A stretch of DNA of 26,244 nt from JBFLVN01 sp040758475 (GTDB taxonomy: Bacteria > JAGRBM01), in assembly GCA_040758475.1 (NCBI GenBank), contig JBFLVN010000014.1:1-26244 (forward strand), written 5' to 3'. A program made the position numbers and the translations under genes. The notes beneath the pieces are model-generated. The model had not been told where the DNA came from. It did not search any database and saw only the letters and a list, made by a program, of their open reading frames with translations. Of the stretch, positions 1 to 7,863 are shown piece by piece (within the stretch, counting starts at the first letter, position 1; every line of letters starts with the position of its first letter).

Positions 1-2
1 AC

Positions 3-938
3 ACAAAGAACCTGGAAAAAGAGGGAATTCTCGTCACGGAACTTTTCGCCGGCGACTACAAGCTGGACGGCTCCCCCTACAACCCCCTCGACGACGGCGA
101 GCGGGGACGGCTCCAAGAATTCGTGGAGCATTATTACGGGATGTTCGTGGAAAAAGTCGCCCGCGCCCGTTCCATTACGACCAAGGCCGTACGGGAAACC
201 AAGGCCGGAATGTTCGTTCCGGGCGACGCGAGGCGTATAGGCCTCTCAGACGGCGTTTTGACTTTTGAAGAAATTCTTGCGCGAGCGGCGAGTCGTAGTC
301 AGTCTGGAAATGCCGGCGGCACTTCCGCCAAGAAATTTGGAGACCCCGCGATGCAGAAGCCAGCCTCCCCCCTCGCCACCAACCTGGAGCGCGCCATTTC
401 CGAACGGGCCGGACTCTCCGGCGGGAGGGACGCGGTGATCGGCCAGATCGCCCGGTCGGCCAACGTGCCCGAACAGTTCGTCCGCGAAGTCCTCTCGGGC
501 GACGCCCCGGCGGTTTCGGCCGAAACGGTAGCGGCCTTCGAGACGGGCCTTGGCCTCCAGCGCGGCGCCCTCGCGGGCACTCCCCCGGCGGCTCCCACCC
601 CGGCCACCGCGCCCGCGGGCGGCGGCCAGGTGATCGATTTCGAATCCGCCCGCCGCCAGGGGCGGAGCGAGGCCGAAGCGGAGCGCTCGAAAATCGACGC
701 CGAAATCGTCCGGCTCTGCGGCAAGGCGAGGCAGCCCGAAAAGGCCGCCGATTTCATCGAAAAGAAAATGTCCACCGAAGCGGTCCGTTCAGCCCTCTTC
801 GACGCCCTCGCGGGCGGCGAGGAAAAAAACGAGGTAAGCGGCCGGACCATGCCCGATTCGGGCACGGCCCAGACCAACGGATCGGCCCTCGAAGCCGCCG
901 CCAAGCAGCTCATCGACGAACGTTCCCGGCGGAATTGA
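3..938 (+). CDS. S49-family prohead protease fused to scaffold domain (5' partial)
   Basis: The reading frame is open from the window edge to TGA at 936-938, so the N-terminus and probably the catalytic Ser lie upstream. The first ~95 codons match the C-terminal part of SppA/ClpP-like S49 phage proteases, including a segment (about 180-280) that ends in GLSDGVLTFEEIL. These enzymes cleave scaffold and capsid during head maturation. The remaining ~200 residues are a proline/alanine-rich linker, a short helical segment (IARSANVPEQFVREVLSG) that I recall from other phage S49 proteins, and an acidic helical tail, as expected for a lambda C/Nu3-type protease-scaffold fusion. The position just before decoration and capsid genes agrees. 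A GTG at 123 is in frame but is internal to the conserved domain and is not the real start. Confidence 0.85.
   Translation, partial: TKNLEKEGILVTELFAGDYKLDGSPYNPLDDGERGRLQEFVEHYYGMFVEKVARARSITTKAVRETKAGMFVPGDARRIGLSDGVLTFEEILARAASRSQSGNAGGTSAKKFGDPAMQKPASPLATNLERAISERAGLSGGRDAVIGQIARSANVPEQFVREVLSGDAPAVSAETVAAFETGLGLQRGALAGTPPAAPTPATAPAGGGQVIDFESARRQGRSEAEAERSKIDAEIVRLCGKARQPEKAADFIEKKMSTEAVRSALFDALAGGEEKNEVSGRTMPDSGTAQTNGSALEAAAKQLIDERSRRN
351..938 (+). CDS. Probable nested in-frame scaffold protein (Nu3-like)
   Basis: An ATG at 351 lies in the same frame as the protease gene, right after the end of the conserved S49 domain. It is preceded by GGAG at 339-342, a spacing of 8 nt. Translation from here would give a 195-residue protein made only of the linker, helical and acidic parts, with no protease. 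In phage lambda the scaffold Nu3 is made the same way from within gene C. What is seen is the in-frame ATG and its Shine-Dalgarno; that it is used is inference. The protein would fill the inside of the procapsid during assembly and then be removed by the protease. Confidence 0.5.
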   Translation: MQKPASPLATNLERAISERAGLSGGRDAVIGQIARSANVPEQFVREVLSGDAPAVSAETVAAFETGLGLQRGALAGTPPAAPTPATAPAGGGQVIDFESARRQGRSEAEAERSKIDAEIVRLCGKARQPEKAADFIEKKMSTEAVRSALFDALAGGEEKNEVSGRTMPDSGTAQTNGSALEAAAKQLIDERSRRN

Positions 939-982
939 TCCGCTGGTATTGAAATCAGAAAGCCGAAGGAGAACCGGAAAAA

Positions 983-1654
983 ATGGGTACCGCGAACGAG
1001 CCGAACTATTCCAGTGACCTGATCGCCTGGGAACAGGACGCCCTCCACAGCCGCGAGGACGTGACCGTCCTGGCCGGTTCCGGTTCGGACCGGGCTTTGC
1101 TCGTGGGCCAGGTGCTCGGCCGCCAGTCGAAGGGCCCGCCCACCAGCGCGGCCAAATCGGGCGGCAATACGGGCGACGGGGCCATGGGCGCCGTCACCCT
1201 GGGCGCGGAAGCCGTCCCCGGCGTCTACAAGCTCCGCATCACCAAGGCCGCCGCGAACGCGGGTGATTTCCAGGTCACGGACCCGCAGGGGGACGTGATC
1301 GGCGTGGGAACGGTCGGCGTGGCCTTCGCCGGCGCCCACCTGAATTTCACCCTGGCCGACGGCAGCGCGGACTTCATCGTCGGCGATGGGTTCGACATCA
1401 CCGTCCCCGCCGGCGCGGGCAAGGTGAAGGAAATCGACTTCGCCGCGACGGACGGCACGGAGGACGCCTACGGAGTTCTGGTGCATGCCGTTACCGCGCC
1501 GAACGGAGTGGACGCCAGAGGGGTGGCCATCGTCCGCGACGCGGACCTCCGGAACACGGGCCTAGTCTGGCCCGGCGGGGCCACGGACGCCCAGAAATCC
1601 GCGGCCTTGGATCAGCTCGCCGCCAGGGGAATCGTGATTCGAAGCGTGGCCTGA
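983..1654 (+). CDS. D: Head decoration protein (lambda gpD family) with inserted domain
   Basis: A 223-residue protein; ATG with GAAGGAG upstream. The N-terminus (WEQDALHSREDVTVLAGSG, then ALLVGQVLG) and the C-terminus (residues 149-222, with VAIVRDADLR and a terminal QLAARGIVIR) are the two halves of the lambda head decoration protein D family, which binds capsid three-fold sites and stabilises the expanded shell. Lambda D is about 110 residues. The excess here is a Gly/Ala-rich beta-type insert at about residues 60-148, which many phage D homologues carry and which would sit exposed on the capsid surface. It lies between the protease/scaffold and capsid genes as in lambda. Confidence 0.9.
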   Translation: MGTANEPNYSSDLIAWEQDALHSREDVTVLAGSGSDRALLVGQVLGRQSKGPPTSAAKSGGNTGDGAMGAVTLGAEAVPGVYKLRITKAAANAGDFQVTDPQGDVIGVGTVGVAFAGAHLNFTLADGSADFIVGDGFDITVPAGAGKVKEIDFAATDGTEDAYGVLVHAVTAPNGVDARGVAIVRDADLRNTGLVWPGGATDAQKSAALDQLAARGIVIRSVA

Positions 1655-1718
1655 CGCGGGGACCGTTCCCGCCTGACTTCGAGAATTTACGGGCCGCCGG
1701 CCCAAGGGAGAAGGAAAA

Positions 1719-2774
1719 ATGCCCCCCGATGTGATCTCCGGAAATCCGTTCACGCCCGACCAGTACACCTGCGCGGACCTGACGAAGAGCATCAACATGT
1801 TCCCGAACCGCTACGGGCGCATCCGCCAGCTCGGCATTTTCCCGGAACGCGGCATCAATACGCGGCACGTCGCCGTCTACATCGACAACAACGTGCTCAC
1901 GCTCCTCCCCAGCCGCCCCCTCGGCTCCCCCGGAACCCGGCACGAACACGGCAAGGCCACCATCAAGAGCTTCGCCATCCCCCACATTCCCCACGACGAT
2001 TCCCTCAAGGCGGCGGACATCCAGCTCATGCGCCCCCGACCCGGGGAAGACTATCCGGGAATGTACGCCCGGGTCCTGGCGCGGCGCCTCGAAACCATGA
2101 AGGCCAAGCACGATCAGACCCTGGAGTACCACCGCCTGGGGGCGCTCAAGGGGATCGTCCTCGATGCGGACGGGAGCACGCTTTACAACTGGTTTACCGA
2201 ATTCGGAGTTTCCCAGACGGTCGTCGGTTTCGATCTCACCAACGCGAACACGGAGGTCATGCTCAAGTGCCTCGCGGTCCGGCGGGCCATCGAAACCAGT
2301 CTGATGGGCGACACCATGACCGGCGTCATGGGGATCTGCGGAAAGGGATTTTTTGACAAGTTCACGACCCACAAGAGCGTCAAGGAAGCCTACCAGACCC
2401 ACGTCAAGCTCCTGAACGGGCGGCAGGTCAACGTCCTGGAAACGGACATGCGGTCCGGGTTCTTCTTCGGGAACATCCTCTTCGAGGAATACAACGCCTC
2501 GGTGGACCGGATCAACGCAAACGGCTCCAAGACATCGGTCGCCTTCGTGGGGGACGACGATTGCCACTTCTTCCCCCTGGGCACCCAGGAGACTTTCGAT
2601 ACGGTCTTTGCCCCCGCGGACATGATCGATTTCGCGGGCACCGAAGGGCTGCCCGCTTACGCCAGCCTGGAGCCCATGGACCACGGCCGGGGAACGGACA
2701 TCCACACCCAATCCAATCCCTTGGCCATCTGCTACCGGCCCAAGGTGCTCGTGAAGGGAACGGTTGCAGCGTAA
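1719..2774 (+). CDS. E: Major capsid protein (lambda gpE family)
   Basis: 351 residues, close to the 341 of lambda E. The start has a strong GGGAGAAGG site. Family features include the N-terminal segment with FPNRYGRIRQLGIFPERG, then a TLLPSRPLGSPG stretch and an acidic PHIPHDDSLKAADIQ segment typical of Phage_cap_E. The C-terminal half has the DRINANGSKTSVAFVGDDD and YASLEPMDHGRGTDIHTQSN regions seen in this family. It forms the hexamers and pentamers of the head and is probably the most abundant product of the region. A small GC hairpin (GGGCC-gcc-GGCCC, 1691-1703) lies just upstream of the ribosome binding site. Confidence 0.95.
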   Translation: MPPDVISGNPFTPDQYTCADLTKSINMFPNRYGRIRQLGIFPERGINTRHVAVYIDNNVLTLLPSRPLGSPGTRHEHGKATIKSFAIPHIPHDDSLKAADIQLMRPRPGEDYPGMYARVLARRLETMKAKHDQTLEYHRLGALKGIVLDADGSTLYNWFTEFGVSQTVVGFDLTNANTEVMLKCLAVRRAIETSLMGDTMTGVMGICGKGFFDKFTTHKSVKEAYQTHVKLLNGRQVNVLETDMRSGFFFGNILFEEYNASVDRINANGSKTSVAFVGDDDCHFFPLGTQETFDTVFAPADMIDFAGTEGLPAYASLEPMDHGRGTDIHTQSNPLAICYRPKVLVKGTVAA

Positions 2775-2782
2775 CCGGGCTG

Positions 2783-3130
2783 ATGGGCTGGAAGGATATT
2801 GCCCGGCGGGTGGACCGGGCGGGGGTCCGGAAATTCAGGGAGGACGCGGGAGCGGTCCTCTACCGGCCCCAGGAAGGAACCCCCTTCGAACCCGCAAGCG
2901 GCGGGGTCTTCACGGCGGCGCACGAGGTCGTGACGCTGAACGAAACGGAGGGAACGGAGGTTTCCTCCACGGCCCCGGTCCTGGGCATCCATTTGCCGGA
3001 CTTCGCCATCCCGCCCAAGCGGGGGGATGGAGTGGACATCAACGGGGAAGCCTATGCCGTCGATGACATCAAGCCGGACAGCGAAGGCCAGGGGGCCATG
3101 CTGGTTTTGAAGAAGCTTCCGAAGGATTGA
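2783..3130 (+). CDS. FII: Head-tail joining protein (lambda FII-like)
   Basis: 115 residues from ATG 2783, eight bases after the capsid stop. The frame is open far upstream but that part overlaps the capsid gene, so the short start MGWKDIARRVDRAG is chosen. The protein has the pattern of phage head-tail attachment proteins: an N-terminal helix, then a beta-rich body with TEVSSTAPVLGIHLPDF, PKRGDGVDINGEAYAVDDIK and a hydrophobic terminal strand. It would cap the head connector and provide the seat for the tail. Position right after gpE matches the lambda order. The following gene starts 3 bp after the stop. Confidence 0.8.
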   Translation: MGWKDIARRVDRAGVRKFREDAGAVLYRPQEGTPFEPASGGVFTAAHEVVTLNETEGTEVSSTAPVLGIHLPDFAIPPKRGDGVDINGEAYAVDDIKPDSEGQGAMLVLKKLPKD

Positions 3131-3133
3131 TGA

Positions 3134-3703
3134 ATGGATCTCGAACACCCCAGAAAGCTGATCCGTAACGGCGCCGCCGCCATCCTGCGCGGCGCCCTGC
3201 CGGACATCGGCCAGCGGGTTTTCGTGACGCCGTTCCTGATGGAAGAGCGGCAAGACCCCTACATCATGGTCTTTACGAAGCGCGGCGGGGCGAGCGTCCA
3301 CGCGAAGGCGCCCGTGATTTACGCGCGGACGGTGGAACTCGTGATCGGGATCGTGGTCCCTCGGGTGGACATCCGGAAGCCGGAGGAAGATCTGGAGGAT
3401 TACCTCGATCAGCTCGCCCTCCAGGTGGAAAAAGTCCTTTTCCGCGATCGGACCCTGGGCGGGGCGTGCATGCCCATCGAACTCGAAGGGGACGCGGACG
3501 AACACAAGCGGGACGGCGAGAGCATGATGATGACCCGCCGGGTTTCTTTCTCCGCGACGTACATCACGACCGTTCCGGCGGAAGAGGAATTCGGAACGCC
3601 GCAGAAATTCGATCAGATTCACAGCGAATTCGAGCAGCCGCCGGCGGACGTGAACACTGACATGAAGGCCGACAAGACCGGCATCTATCAGGCGGGAGCA
3701 TAA
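3134..3703 (+). CDS. Tail terminator / completion protein (Mu gp37 position)
   Basis: 189 residues, starting 3 bp after the head-tail joiner stop. The sequence has an N-terminal helix (LIRNGAAAILRGALPDIGQRVF), a beta core with VELVIGIVVPR, then LDQLALQVEKVLFRDRTL, and a late strand around MMMTRRVSFSATYITT. This is the order of secondary structure of small terminator proteins such as lambda gpU and the Mu gp37 group, which stop tail polymerisation and join tail to head. The last ~35 residues (VNTDMKADKTGIYQ) are polar and probably disordered. The assignment rests on the fold pattern and on the position between head joiner and sheath, not on a clear signature motif. Confidence 0.65.
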   Translation: MDLEHPRKLIRNGAAAILRGALPDIGQRVFVTPFLMEERQDPYIMVFTKRGGASVHAKAPVIYARTVELVIGIVVPRVDIRKPEEDLEDYLDQLALQVEKVLFRDRTLGGACMPIELEGDADEHKRDGESMMMTRRVSFSATYITTVPAEEEFGTPQKFDQIHSEFEQPPADVNTDMKADKTGIYQAGA

Positions 3704-3707
3704 GGCC

Positions 3708-3941
3708 ATGGAATTCCGCTTCGTCCGCCCGAAAGTGCCAGGAAGCAAAGTCCCCGACCCGGAGCGGGGCGGATACCTGCCGCAGGACGTTTTTACGAAA
3801 GTCCCCAATACCCCCTTCTGGACGCGCCGCGTTCTCAAGGGCGACGTGGAAGAAGGCTCTCCCGCGGCGGAGTCTCCGGCCGCCGCCCCCGAAAGCCGGG
3901 CCGAAAAGCTGGAAGCGGATCGCTCCGCCAAGAGGAAGTAG
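3708..3941 (+). CDS. DUF2635 / Mu gp38-like small protein
   Basis: 77 residues between the terminator and sheath genes. The N-terminal half (FVRPKVPGSKVPDPERGGYLP, then VPNTPFWTRRVLKGDVEE) is the pattern of DUF2635, the family of Mu gp38, which nearly always directly precedes the sheath gene in Mu-like tails. The C-terminal half is Ala/Glu/Ser-rich and likely disordered. Its function is unknown in the family. The sheath start follows 3 bp after the stop, so translation is probably coupled. Confidence 0.75.
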   Translation: MEFRFVRPKVPGSKVPDPERGGYLPQDVFTKVPNTPFWTRRVLKGDVEEGSPAAESPAAAPESRAEKLEADRSAKRK

Positions 3942-3944
3942 CCC

Positions 3945-5396
3945 ATGTCCTTCGATCAGATCCCCTCGAACCTCAAGCTCCCGTTCATCCGGACGGAGTT
4001 TGGCATCAAGGCCAAGGCCACGGTGGGCACCCTGCCCTGGAAGAACCTCCTGTGGGGGCAGAAGCTTTCGGGCGGATCGGCCACGGCCAACCAGCTCGTG
4101 CGGATCTTCAAGGGAGAACAGACCGCCAAGTTCGGCTCGGGCTCCATGCTCAAGCACATGTTCGACCGCTACTTCGACAACAACAAAGTGGACGCGGTGT
4201 GGGCGCTCCCCCTCGCGGACAACGGCGCGGGGGTCCAGGCCACGGGCACTTTCGTCCTTTCTGGTACGGCCACGGCGGCCGGGACCTGGCGCCCCATGAT
4301 CGCCGGACGCCGCCTCACGGTGGCTGTCGCCAGCGGCGCCACCGCCGCCACCGTGGCTTCGGCGCTCAACACGGCCATCAACGCGGATACGGACCTTCCG
4401 GTCACTTCGGGGGTCGTGACCGCCACCGTCACCGTGACCGCCCGCCACAAGGGCGAAGCCGGGAACGCCATCGACCTTCGGAACAATTACTACACGGAGG
4501 ACGCCCTGCCGGCGGGCCTCTCGTGCGCCGTGACCGCCATGTCGGGCGGAACCGGGAATCCGGACATCACCACCCCTCTGGCGGCCATCGGAGACGAATG
4601 GCACCAGAATTGGGCCTTCCCCTGGACCGATTCGGCCAACGTGGGCCTCGTCAAGCCGGATCTTCTCGCCCGGTTCGACGCCAACAAGGCCATCAGTTCC
4701 GTCGCCTATTCGGGCGCGATCGGGAACCTCTCCACCCTGACCACGCTGGGAGACACCCACAACAACGGCTTTTTCGGGATCGTGGAAGCGACGGGCGAGC
4801 CCTTCCCCTACTACGAGAAGGCGGCGGGCCTCGTGGGGGCCATTTCGCCCCACGCCCTGGCCAATCCGGCCCGGCCCTTCAAGACCCTCGTCATCAAGGG
4901 GATTCTTCCGCCCCTTCCGGCCGATCAGTTCGATTCGACGGAGCGGAACTCGCTCCTCACCTCCGGGATTTCCACGACGATCCCGACCCCGGACGGCCAG
5001 GTGGCCATCGAACGGCTGGTCACGACCTACAAGAAGGACGCCCAGAACGCGCCGGATGAGAGCTTCTACGACCCCAACACGGCCTACAAGCTGGAGCGGA
5101 TTCGATACGATTGGAACAACTACATCGCCGCCCGGTATCCACGGCACATCAAGGTGTCGAACGCCCACGAAGGAAAGCCGGGCCTCGCTTCGGTGAGCCC
5201 CAACACCGTCAAGGGAGAACTCATCATCCGGGCGAAGCTCTGGGAGCGGGAAGGCTGGCTGGACGACTACGACCAGTTCGTCAAGGACGCCAGCGCCGTG
5301 AGCGGCGGGAAAGACCGCTTCGACGTGTTCGCCTTCCCCAAGCTCACGGAGCAATTCCAGCAGATGGCGACGCGGATGGATTTCGCGGTCCAATAA
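3945..5396 (+). CDS. L: Tail sheath protein (Mu gpL family)
   Basis: 483 residues, similar to the ~495 of Mu L. The N-terminus (SFDQIPSNLKLPFIRTEFG) is the conserved opening of Mu-type sheath proteins. The middle holds a beta-rich domain with alternating Ala/Thr/Val (about residues 100-205) that forms the outer sheath surface. The C-terminal region (DYDQFVKDASAVSGGKDRFD and MATRMDFAVQ) belongs to the conserved core that handshakes between subunits. It polymerises around the tube and contracts on infection, so this phage is a myovirus. The next gene encodes the tube. Confidence 0.95.
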   Translation: MSFDQIPSNLKLPFIRTEFGIKAKATVGTLPWKNLLWGQKLSGGSATANQLVRIFKGEQTAKFGSGSMLKHMFDRYFDNNKVDAVWALPLADNGAGVQATGTFVLSGTATAAGTWRPMIAGRRLTVAVASGATAATVASALNTAINADTDLPVTSGVVTATVTVTARHKGEAGNAIDLRNNYYTEDALPAGLSCAVTAMSGGTGNPDITTPLAAIGDEWHQNWAFPWTDSANVGLVKPDLLARFDANKAISSVAYSGAIGNLSTLTTLGDTHNNGFFGIVEATGEPFPYYEKAAGLVGAISPHALANPARPFKTLVIKGILPPLPADQFDSTERNSLLTSGISTTIPTPDGQVAIERLVTTYKKDAQNAPDESFYDPNTAYKLERIRYDWNNYIAARYPRHIKVSNAHEGKPGLASVSPNTVKGELIIRAKLWEREGWLDDYDQFVKDASAVSGGKDRFDVFAFPKLTEQFQQMATRMDFAVQ

Positions 5397-5425
5397 TGAC
5401 CGCTTGACGGAACCGGGAGGCCTCC

Positions 5426-5812
5426 ATGGCTGGTGAAAAAACAAACCCCGAATGGTTCGGGCTCGTAGGGCTCAAGGTGAACGGGGTCCGGCATCCCGTC
5501 GTGGGCAACGCCACGTACAACCTGGGCCGCCTCAAGAAGGAAGCCAAGAACGGCCCGGACGGACGGCATGGCCTCAAGGTCCGTGGCCAGGACGCCCGGC
5601 TTTCCTGCCAGATCTCCGACCGGGGCGACCTCACGGTGGACGACATCCTGAACCTCTCCGCCGCTACGGTGGAACTCGAACTGCGGAACGGCAAGGTCGT
5701 GGTGTTCGAGGAAGCGGACTACGTGGGCGACGGCGACATCGAGACGGAAGAGGGGAACATCCAGTTCGAGATCAGCGCCAAGAGCGCCCAGGAATTCCAG
5801 GGGGCGGCGTAA
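5426..5812 (+). CDS. M: Tail tube protein (Mu gpM family)
   Basis: 128 residues with GGGAGG upstream of ATG. The sequence has the small beta-barrel pattern of the Mu-like tube family: LKVNGVRHPV, then TYNLGRLKKEAKNGPDGRHG, VRGQDARLSCQISDRGDL and a late EEGNIQFEISAKSAQEF. It forms the inner tube through which DNA passes. Length and position immediately after the sheath fit. Confidence 0.92.
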   Translation: MAGEKTNPEWFGLVGLKVNGVRHPVVGNATYNLGRLKKEAKNGPDGRHGLKVRGQDARLSCQISDRGDLTVDDILNLSAATVELELRNGKVVVFEEADYVGDGDIETEEGNIQFEISAKSAQEFQGAA

Positions 5813-5813
5813 G

Positions 5814-6146
5814 ATGGAAAGGGAAATCGTCCACACCATCACCCTTACTGAGCCGATCGTTCTAAAGAACACCGGCAAGGGGGAAGATCGCGTCATCGAG
5901 AAGCTCGAATTCGAGAAGGTCCGGTTCAAGGTCCTCCGGACCCTCAAATACGATACCCACCAGGAAGCGATCGGAATTCTCACCGAACGGCTCACCGCCC
6001 AGCCCCGTGTCGTGATCGATCAGCTCTGTTTCGAGGACTACAAGAAAGTGGAGGAATACGTCCTCCCTTTTTTGCCTGGACTGAACGCGATCTTAAAGAA
6101 CTTGGTGCAATCGTTGGGTTCGCCTTCGGAGACCCCGGATTCGTAG
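5814..6146 (+). CDS. Tail assembly chaperone, zero-frame product (Mu gp41-like)
   Basis: 110 residues, starting one base after the tube stop. It opens with EIVHTITLTEPIVL, then KLEFEKVRFKVLRTLKYDTH and later a helix-rich part. This is the pattern of the E/41/14 tail assembly chaperone family, which coats the tape measure before tube polymerisation. A slippery run near the 3' end (6068-6074) allows a longer -1 product, listed separately. The last 23 codons after that point are Ser/Pro/Asn-rich and look like a simple zero-frame tail. Confidence 0.85.
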   Translation: MEREIVHTITLTEPIVLKNTGKGEDRVIEKLEFEKVRFKVLRTLKYDTHQEAIGILTERLTAQPRVVIDQLCFEDYKKVEEYVLPFLPGLNAILKNLVQSLGSPSETPDS

Positions 6147-6262
6147 AGGAACAGGACCTCGAAACCCTGCTCTGGTGGGCCCAATGCGCCGATATGCTGA
6201 GAGAGAAACTGGGCGATGGCCAAGAAATTCAGCCTGGAATACGCGATCCGCGCCGCCGATAA
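5814..6262 (+). CDS. Tail assembly chaperone, -1 frameshift fusion product
   Basis: The heptamer T TTT TTG occurs at 6068-6074 in the right phase for -1 slippage. In the -1 frame translation continues from 6074 for 62 codons to TAA at 6260-6262. The shifted part is clearly protein-like: acidic and helical, with DLKELGAIVGFAFGDPGFVE and then DLETLLWWAQCADMLREKL. It has no start codon or ribosome site of its own. It runs 47 bp into the tape-measure gene. The fusion would be about 149 residues. The same two-product arrangement is known in lambda G/GT, P2 E/E' and Mu gp41/42 and sets the chaperone ratio for tail length control. Frame and heptamer are seen directly; the frequency is not known. Confidence 0.82.
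6068..6074 (+). promoter_or_regulatory. Programmed -1 ribosomal frameshift site
   Basis: The heptamer TTTTTTG fits the X XXY YYZ rule and is phased as T|TTT|TTG with respect to the chaperone start at 5814. It is the only long T run in this GC-rich tail operon, which argues for selection. Confidence 0.8.
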
Positions 6263-7856
6263 ATCGATCGCTGTCCTCAACCGCTTCAACCGGCGGATCG
6301 AGGACGTTGGCAAGCCCGTCTCCAAGCTGAACAACAAGCTCCGCGCCCTTGGCCGCGCCGCTGGATTCGACCGGATCATCGGGGATTTCGGCAAGCTCCA
6401 CCGGAAGGCCTCCGACGTGGCTGGTGCCGTTGGGACGGCCCTTCGCCGCATCAGCCTGATGGGGGCCGCCGCCGGCGGGGCGTTCTTCCTTCTTCTCAAT
6501 TCGACTGCACGGGCCGGGGAAGAAATATCCAAACTCTCCGGGGACGTGGGCATTTCCACGGCTGCCATCCAGGGGCTCGCCCTGGGGGCGTCACGGGCCG
6601 ACCTTTCGACGGAAGCGCTCCGGGATTCCCTCGAAAAGTTCTCGAAGAGCGCCGGGAACGCGGCCCTCAAGGGGGCCGGTCCGGCGGCCTTCGCCTTCAA
6701 CGCCCTGGGGGTGCGCCTCCGGGACAACGCGGGTCGGCTCAAGTCGAACGAAGCGCTCCTGGGGGAGACGGCCGACGCCCTCCGGAAAGTCCGCAACGAA
6801 AACCTCCGGAACGCCATCGCCTTCCGGCTCTTCGGGACGAACTACGCCCGGATGCTCGAACTCCTCTCTTCGGGGAGCCGTGGGATCGCGGATCTCACGA
6901 AAGAAGCCCAGGGGCGGGCGGGGTTCTTCGATCCCCAGGAGATCGCCCGGGCCCGGGCGTTCGACGCGGCCATGAAGGAATTCCGGGGCTCGGCCGCCGG
7001 GCTCCGGAACGAACTGGGGCAACGGTTACTCCCCGCGGCAACGGCCCTCATCGAGGCCTTCAACAAATTCCTCCAGAGCGAACGGGGACGGCAGGTCATC
7101 GACCGCCTGACCCAATCCCTGGAGGCCTTCATCCCGGCCCCGGAGGAAGCGGGGCAGACAATCGGGCGCCTCCTGGATCAGTTCGATAAATTCTGGGGGA
7201 TCGTGACGGCCGTCTCGAACTTCGTGGGCGGACCCGCGAACCTCGCCCTTCTCAGCATGGGGGCCATCATCGGCGGCCCGGTCCTCGCGGCGGTCGCCGC
7301 CCTCATCCCCGCCATCATGGCCCTGGGGACCACCATCGGCGTGACGCCCATCGGATGGTTCATCGCCGGGGCCACGGGCCTCGTGCTGGGGCTCCGGTAT
7401 CTCTACGGCTGGATCGTCAAAATCAGCCAGGCCTTCTCGAATGGCGGCTTTTTATTCGGGTTCCTCGAACTCATCAACTTCATCAACCCCATCACCCACC
7501 TTTGGAAAATCCTGAAAGGGATCTGGGCGGTCCTCACGGGGGCAGTTTCCTTGGCCGCCAAGCTCGGCGTCGGCATTGCGAAGCTCGGCGCCTGGGCCGT
7601 TACGGCCTCCACCGAAGAAGCCCCGCCGAAGAGCAACGTCCCTTCCCCCAAGGCCCTCGCGGGGGTCCAGGGCGGGGAGATCGTCCGTTCCATGGCCGGC
7701 GCCCGGGGGCGGCCGCCGGAAGCGCCCCGCGGGACGATAGAAGTCACCCTAAAAAACGCCCCGCCGGGAACGCGCATCCAGGCGAAGGAGGCCAAAGGGA
7801 TCAATCTCGAAACGTGGGCGCGGATGGGGCCGAACATGGTCCCCGATCCGGCGTAG
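6216..7856 (+). CDS. Tape measure protein
   Basis: 546 residues; starts inside the shifted chaperone frame, the usual arrangement. It begins with a basic helical region (KKFSLEYAIRAADKSIAVL, then NRRIEDVGKPVSKLNNKLRAL). It has a central Ala/Gly-rich hydrophobic part (about residues 345-400) with two or three segments able to cross a membrane (ALLSMGAIIGGPVLAAVAAL, IGWFIAGATGLVLGL), and a final short beta-like tail (GTIEVTLKNAPPGTRIQAKE). Tape measures set tail length and help DNA entry through the inner membrane. At the usual ~1.5 Angstrom per residue this predicts a tail of about 80 nm, which is short for a myovirus. Confidence 0.9.
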   Translation: MAKKFSLEYAIRAADKSIAVLNRFNRRIEDVGKPVSKLNNKLRALGRAAGFDRIIGDFGKLHRKASDVAGAVGTALRRISLMGAAAGGAFFLLLNSTARAGEEISKLSGDVGISTAAIQGLALGASRADLSTEALRDSLEKFSKSAGNAALKGAGPAAFAFNALGVRLRDNAGRLKSNEALLGETADALRKVRNENLRNAIAFRLFGTNYARMLELLSSGSRGIADLTKEAQGRAGFFDPQEIARARAFDAAMKEFRGSAAGLRNELGQRLLPAATALIEAFNKFLQSERGRQVIDRLTQSLEAFIPAPEEAGQTIGRLLDQFDKFWGIVTAVSNFVGGPANLALLSMGAIIGGPVLAAVAALIPAIMALGTTIGVTPIGWFIAGATGLVLGLRYLYGWIVKISQAFSNGGFLFGFLELINFINPITHLWKILKGIWAVLTGAVSLAAKLGVGIAKLGAWAVTASTEEAPPKSNVPSPKALAGVQGGEIVRSMAGARGRPPEAPRGTIEVTLKNAPPGTRIQAKEAKGINLETWARMGPNMVPDPA

Positions 7857-7863
7857 AGGATTT

